Part shown: piece after piece, positions 41,653 to 45,035 of the stretch
Layout of the letters: each line of letters starts with the position of its first letter
Position numbering within the stretch: the stretch's first letter is position 1
DNA from: Cyclostephanos tholiformis
Lineage: Eukaryota; Bacillariophyta; Thalassiosirophyceae; Thalassiosirales; Thalassiosiraceae
Assembly (NCBI GenBank): GCA_036939975.1
Contig: JALLPB010000013.1
Coordinates: 1 to 45,035, forward strand
Direction of reading: 5' to 3'
DNA length: 45,035 nt
The notes under the pieces: generated by a model
Database searches by the model: none
What the model was told of the DNA's origin: nothing
What the model saw: the letters and a program-made list of their open reading frames with translations, nothing else
Program-made: the position numbers and the translations under genes

Positions 41653-42771
41653 ATGTTCTCCGAGGTGCGCTCTCGCTTGCAACCCCTGCTCCAACGCGCC
41701 GACACCGAACTGCGATTCCGCTTGAAGGTCGGGGAACCGGGGACGGCGTCGGATGTTCACGAGCTAGAAGCCACGGCGGGAGCACTACGCAAACGGTATC
41801 GGCAAATAGTCGGCGATGAGAATGCCTCGTACAGCGAGGCATGTACCCTGGCCGCCGACGCAATGCAATGGCTTCGGGACGAGCTGGATGGTAGGCGATA
41901 TGAACGCGACGGACTTCGAGCGATATTAGACGAGATCAAGGATGAATTTGACAGGGTCGAAAATGAATACACCCGCGAAGGGGAATTGCGTGAGTCTTGT
42001 CGATGTGACGTCGTTAGGATGAAGCATGACACCGAGAAAGCACGTGAAGAGATAATCAACCTGCGGTTCGAAATGAAACAGAAGACATACTTTCAGGAAA
42101 CGGTAGACTCTGAGACAAAGCATCGATTGAAGGCCGACCTCCAAAATTTAGAAACTGAGCGGGAGCGAAGTGCCATCAATCTTCGACAGCTTAAAAAGGA
42201 GCGGGATAAATTGAAATACAATTTAGTACAGCTTCAGGCCGAGAAAGATGCAGTTCAACTTGCCCTGTGCAAACGAAAGCAAGAGTTGTCCGAGATCAAT
42301 ATGACAAAAGATATGTATCGAGCCCATCAAGAGGCGTTGTTAGAAACCTTGTCATGTGACCGCACGAGTATATACCAAGCTGTCATGCCTGAAAAAATTT
42401 CGCATTTATTCAAGGGCTGGTACAATTGGCAAAGAATTCGAGAATTAGACAAGATGAAAGAAGGGTCCAAGAAAACCGCCAGTGAAAATCGTGACCCCAC
42501 ACGTATAATATGCGATCGAGAAAAACAAGATGTTACGTCAATAGAGAATAAATTCATTGGTGAAGTATCAAAATCCCCATTTGAAGGGAAGGGCTTAGTC
42601 CTGGGCGCAGATACCGATGGATCGTCTAATTTTCTCAGAAAGTTACCCACAATATTCAAATTAGGTGGTGGCATCGACGATTATGTCCCGAAGCATATCC
42701 TAGAACGGAGAATTTCCACAAGTTCTCAAGTCTCATGGTTGGATATATCCGATTTAACTGTTGACAAATAA
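41653..42771 (+). CDS. coiled-coil protein, unknown function
   Basis: 372 residues from ATG 41653 (MFSEVRSRLQPLLQRAD). An upstream frame is open to 41467 but encodes a hydrophobic tract that overlaps the promoter of the opposite gene, so I prefer the internal Met. Residues about 55-240 are a long coiled coil (RRYERDGLRAILDEIKDEFD, TEKAREEIINLRFEMKQK, LETERERSAINLRQLKKERD). The C-terminal 120 residues have VMPEKISHLFKGWYNWQRIR and a Ser/Asp-rich end. It could be a centrosomal, flagellar or vesicle-tether type protein; no family is recognised. Confidence 0.6.
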   Translation: MFSEVRSRLQPLLQRADTELRFRLKVGEPGTASDVHELEATAGALRKRYRQIVGDENASYSEACTLAADAMQWLRDELDGRRYERDGLRAILDEIKDEFDRVENEYTREGELRESCRCDVVRMKHDTEKAREEIINLRFEMKQKTYFQETVDSETKHRLKADLQNLETERERSAINLRQLKKERDKLKYNLVQLQAEKDAVQLALCKRKQELSEINMTKDMYRAHQEALLETLSCDRTSIYQAVMPEKISHLFKGWYNWQRIRELDKMKEGSKKTASENRDPTRIICDREKQDVTSIENKFIGEVSKSPFEGKGLVLGADTDGSSNFLRKLPTIFKLGGGIDDYVPKHILERRISTSSQVSWLDISDLTVDK

Positions 42772-43347
42772 TATTCAGGGACGGTGTCCGAATCAAAGTC
42801 CTAGATGAATGATTATCAAATGAGGATACCCGATACTGCTGTCGTCCGCCTTATTCGAGCTGAATTCATTATACCATGAGAAGACGGTTCCGTTGAGGTG
42901 TTTTAGTTAGTCTTATGCAGTCACTAATTATTGGTTACAACGTATCTAAATCACATTGTCTTCATATTCTTCATTCCTACTTCTAACGAAGGTGCCATGA
43001 AGGGATAGACAAAGAATTCGCTGCTACCACTTAAATATTGTGCCTTCATTGATATTCATTTTATGTTCTCGATGCGACATCTTAGGGTAGATGCTAATCT
43101 CCAGGCGCGAGCTCGATCACATAGCAATGGTGTGCACATGCCCAGTCCAATGTACAAAATGCAACAGTGAATAATTCCTATGGAAAGGCAATTGAAGACC
43201 ATCTTTGACAACTACCAATGAGTGAAAGAAACATCGTGAAATGACTAGTTGTCGATAATGCTACTTATGGCGTTATTATCCTCAGAGTGTGTTTGCCGTC
43301 GAGTGGAAATTCAAAGGGTGCCTCAAGTTGTCCATGATATTTCGATA
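42772..43347. other. convergent intergenic region, no gene seen
   Basis: 576 bp between the stops of the coiled-coil and CSN3 genes, AT-rich, without any coding signal. A plus-strand frame from 43249 is antisense to CSN3 and lacks motifs. Confidence 0.5.
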
Positions 43348-44838
43348 TCACCAATCACCTATGCCCATCGGGCCATGCCCGATATCTGCCACGGAAGATC
43401 CCAGCAGCTTGGTCATAGACGAACCGCGGTCGCCCTTCGTCATCTTTTCCTTCATGGCGTGTTGCTGATACTTGGGAGAGATTGTAAGGCCAATGTCCAA
43501 ACTGCGAACGCGTTCGGCAAGGGCAATGCAAGAGCGGAGCCTGTCGGCCAAATCGGCCTCCATCCTCCTCTCCTCCTCGTCGCCGCCGTCGACGGATTCG
43601 TCGGGGAAGGTAACCATGCCAGTGGATTGATCCATCCTTGCCACGAACGGGTCTGCCAGGAGCGAGTCACCGGCGTCGCACCTGGCCATGCCCATCAGGG
43701 CGTCCTCGACCTTGCGTTTCTCGACCTCGCGCGCGCAAACCTCCCGCATCTTCCCCTCAAGGACGTCCGCGCCAACGACCGAGTACACAGATGCCACCCT
43801 CCGGATGGAGCGATACACCAGCAGTCGACTATCTAGCCGCTTGGCGAGTTCCCAATTCCCGTCCGAGCGGAGTAGGTCCGACATTCCACTTAGCAGCTTG
43901 GCGTAGTGGTTTGCGTTTCCCTTTATGTACGCGGACACGAGATCGTGGTATTCGCCGAGATGGGGATCGATTTTGGCAAAAGTCGTCGATGGCACGTGAA
44001 CGGATCCCAAACGCTCCCCCCCGGGTGAGACGCGATGGTCGGGATTCGAGCCGCGGGTACGACGGCGGGAGGACCGTTCGGTCGTCTCGGACCCCGTCGT
44101 GGTCCTATCCGGCGCAGACGGAGGAGATGCTTCGTCCTTCCCGCCGCTCGCGCCCGCCGCCGACGAGTCGGTCCCGCCCGCGCGGTTGTTCGAAGACGTC
44201 GACATGAACTTGACGACGGCCGCGCACGCGGCGCCCGGTAGGCCGAGGACCCTGTCCTCCAACGACGACACGGCGGTCCGCCCCAGCGAACCGTCGACGC
44301 GATCGTCGGCCGGGGGGCCGATTCCACCCCTCCCGAGGATCCCGTCCCTCCTCCCGTCGAGCTCATCGCTCTCGAGGAGCAGACAGCGGACGAGCAGCGA
44401 CTTCTTCCTCGCCGCCACCGCTATCGGGCCAACGACCGAGCACGGCACGACGAGGCACGCGTGGAACGAATCCAACGCGTCGTCCCATGCCTCGCATCCG
44501 ACGTGCACGAGTCCCGCGTGGTAGTGAGCGCGCATCAAAGATGCGATCGGATCGACGAGCCTAAGCAACGGCGAGTCGAGCGACGCGCGATGGATCGGGC
44601 TGGCGGCGAGGAAGGACGATGCGATGCGGTACTGTCCCGCGAGGACGCATACGCGCAGGAATTCGGCGTGGATGGGCGTGAGGACGTTGATTACGACGTC
44701 GTCGTCGTCGTCGAAACGACGACGGGATCGCTGTCGCCTCGTGGTGGCGACTTCGATCAGGCGCGCCAGCGCCACGACGATGCCGGATCGCACGACGACG
44801 GTGGGTGAGTTGGCGAAGGACGCGGCGATGCCCGCCGC
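43348..44838 (-). CDS. CSN3: COP9 signalosome subunit 3 (CSN3), 5' part missing
   Basis: The minus frame ends at TGA 43348-43350. It contains VINVLTPIHAEFLRVCVLAG (like LTSIHADLCQLCLLAK of CSN3), HYHAGLVHVGCEAWDDALDSF (helical repeat), HDLVSAYIKGNANHYAKLL, the PCI-domain region with LVYRSIRRVASVYSVVGADV, the tail box MDQSTGMVTFPDES (like KDGMVSFHDN) and LDIGLTISPKYQQHAMKEK. CSN3 is a scaffold subunit of the complex that removes NEDD8 from cullin ligases. No in-frame ATG exists between the upstream TGA at 44878-44880 and the conserved part. An acceptor at 44840-44839 with a TACTAAC branch motif at 44902-44896 is a candidate, so at least one upstream exon encoding about 100 residues is expected near or beyond the right edge. 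A low-complexity insertion (about residues 205-265) is not in animal CSN3. Confidence 0.75.
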   Translation of the reverse strand, partial: AAGIAASFANSPTVVVRSGIVVALARLIEVATTRRQRSRRRFDDDDDVVINVLTPIHAEFLRVCVLAGQYRIASSFLAASPIHRASLDSPLLRLVDPIASLMRAHYHAGLVHVGCEAWDDALDSFHACLVVPCSVVGPIAVAARKKSLLVRCLLLESDELDGRRDGILGRGGIGPPADDRVDGSLGRTAVSSLEDRVLGLPGAACAAVVKFMSTSSNNRAGGTDSSAAGASGGKDEASPPSAPDRTTTGSETTERSSRRRTRGSNPDHRVSPGGERLGSVHVPSTTFAKIDPHLGEYHDLVSAYIKGNANHYAKLLSGMSDLLRSDGNWELAKRLDSRLLVYRSIRRVASVYSVVGADVLEGKMREVCAREVEKRKVEDALMGMARCDAGDSLLADPFVARMDQSTGMVTFPDESVDGGDEEERRMEADLADRLRSCIALAERVRSLDIGLTISPKYQQHAMKEKMTKGDRGSSMTKLLGSSVADIGHGPMGIGDW

Positions 44839-45035
44839 CTTGTGCGTTGCGATTGTTTTATTGTTTCGTTCGTTTTTTCACCCCGCGGGACGTGGGTTAG
44901 TACATTAGTTTGTCGAAGATGATTCGATTCAGGGGAGGGGGAGGGTAAGCGATTTTCATCATCGGACGAAAAAGCGGGGGGGAGTTAGAATGGAATATAA
45001 ATCGCAAATATATTAGGAAAAACACGCTACTCCAC
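44839..45035. other. right edge: probable CSN3 intron or 5' region
   Basis: No complete exon can be defined; the branch-like TACTAAC (minus strand, 44902-44896) is the only clear signal. Confidence 0.35.

Overview
The window looks like nuclear DNA of a photosynthetic stramenopile, most probably a centric diatom. Three genes begin with a signal peptide followed by an S/Q-A-F type plastid-targeting junction (thioredoxin, a photosystem II extrinsic protein, a GNAT acetyltransferase). Introns are short (about 75-260 nt, GT-AG). Host exons are rich in TCG and GAC triplets that encode Ser and Asp runs. The transposable elements (diatom-type Ty1/copia, DIRS-like tyrosine-recombinase and piggyBac-like) also fit. 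A run of 8 N at 20506-20513 marks a draft assembly. No operons, rRNA, tRNA or CRISPR arrays were seen.

Layout. 1-10.3 kb is mobile-element debris: an 11-bp telomere-like repeat at the left edge, a broken piggyBac-like element bounded by 15-bp inverted repeats (305-2833), two small broken genes (about 3.0-4.1 kb), and a decayed DIRS-like retrotransposon with gag-like, RT/RNase H and tyrosine recombinase regions (about 4.4-10.3 kb). 10.4-25.8 kb is a host gene block: a plastid HflX-type GTPase, a long HROB-like OB-fold protein, an NDUFAF3-like complex I assembly factor, a plastid thioredoxin, a PSII extrinsic protein with a 19-nt last exon, a three-exon short-chain dehydrogenase, a four-exon secreted DOMON protein and an Sgf11-type zinc-finger protein. 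25.8-32.3 kb is a second mobile-element block: a nearly intact piggyBac-like element with inverted repeats, whose transposase frame is interrupted by one TAG, followed by the 3' half of a copia element. 32.8-45 kb is host again: two divergently transcribed paralogous two-transmembrane proteins (SLATT-like architecture), a GNAT acetyltransferase, a small one-TM protein, a 2H phosphoesterase, a coiled-coil protein, and COP9 signalosome subunit 3 running off the right edge.

The genes do not form one pathway. Plastid functions (HflX GTPase, thioredoxin, PSII subunit, GNAT), mitochondrial complex I assembly, chromatin and ubiquitin functions (Sgf11-like, CSN3) and DNA repair (HROB-like) sit side by side. 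Five divergent pairs share short intergenic regions. The least described items are the two-TM paralog pair (32818-38136), the piggyBac-like element with a Cys-rich tail, the PSII micro-exon, and the long poly-G tracts inside two introns. Intron-exon structures were worked out by hand from splice motifs, reading phase and family conservation; they are predictions without transcript support.
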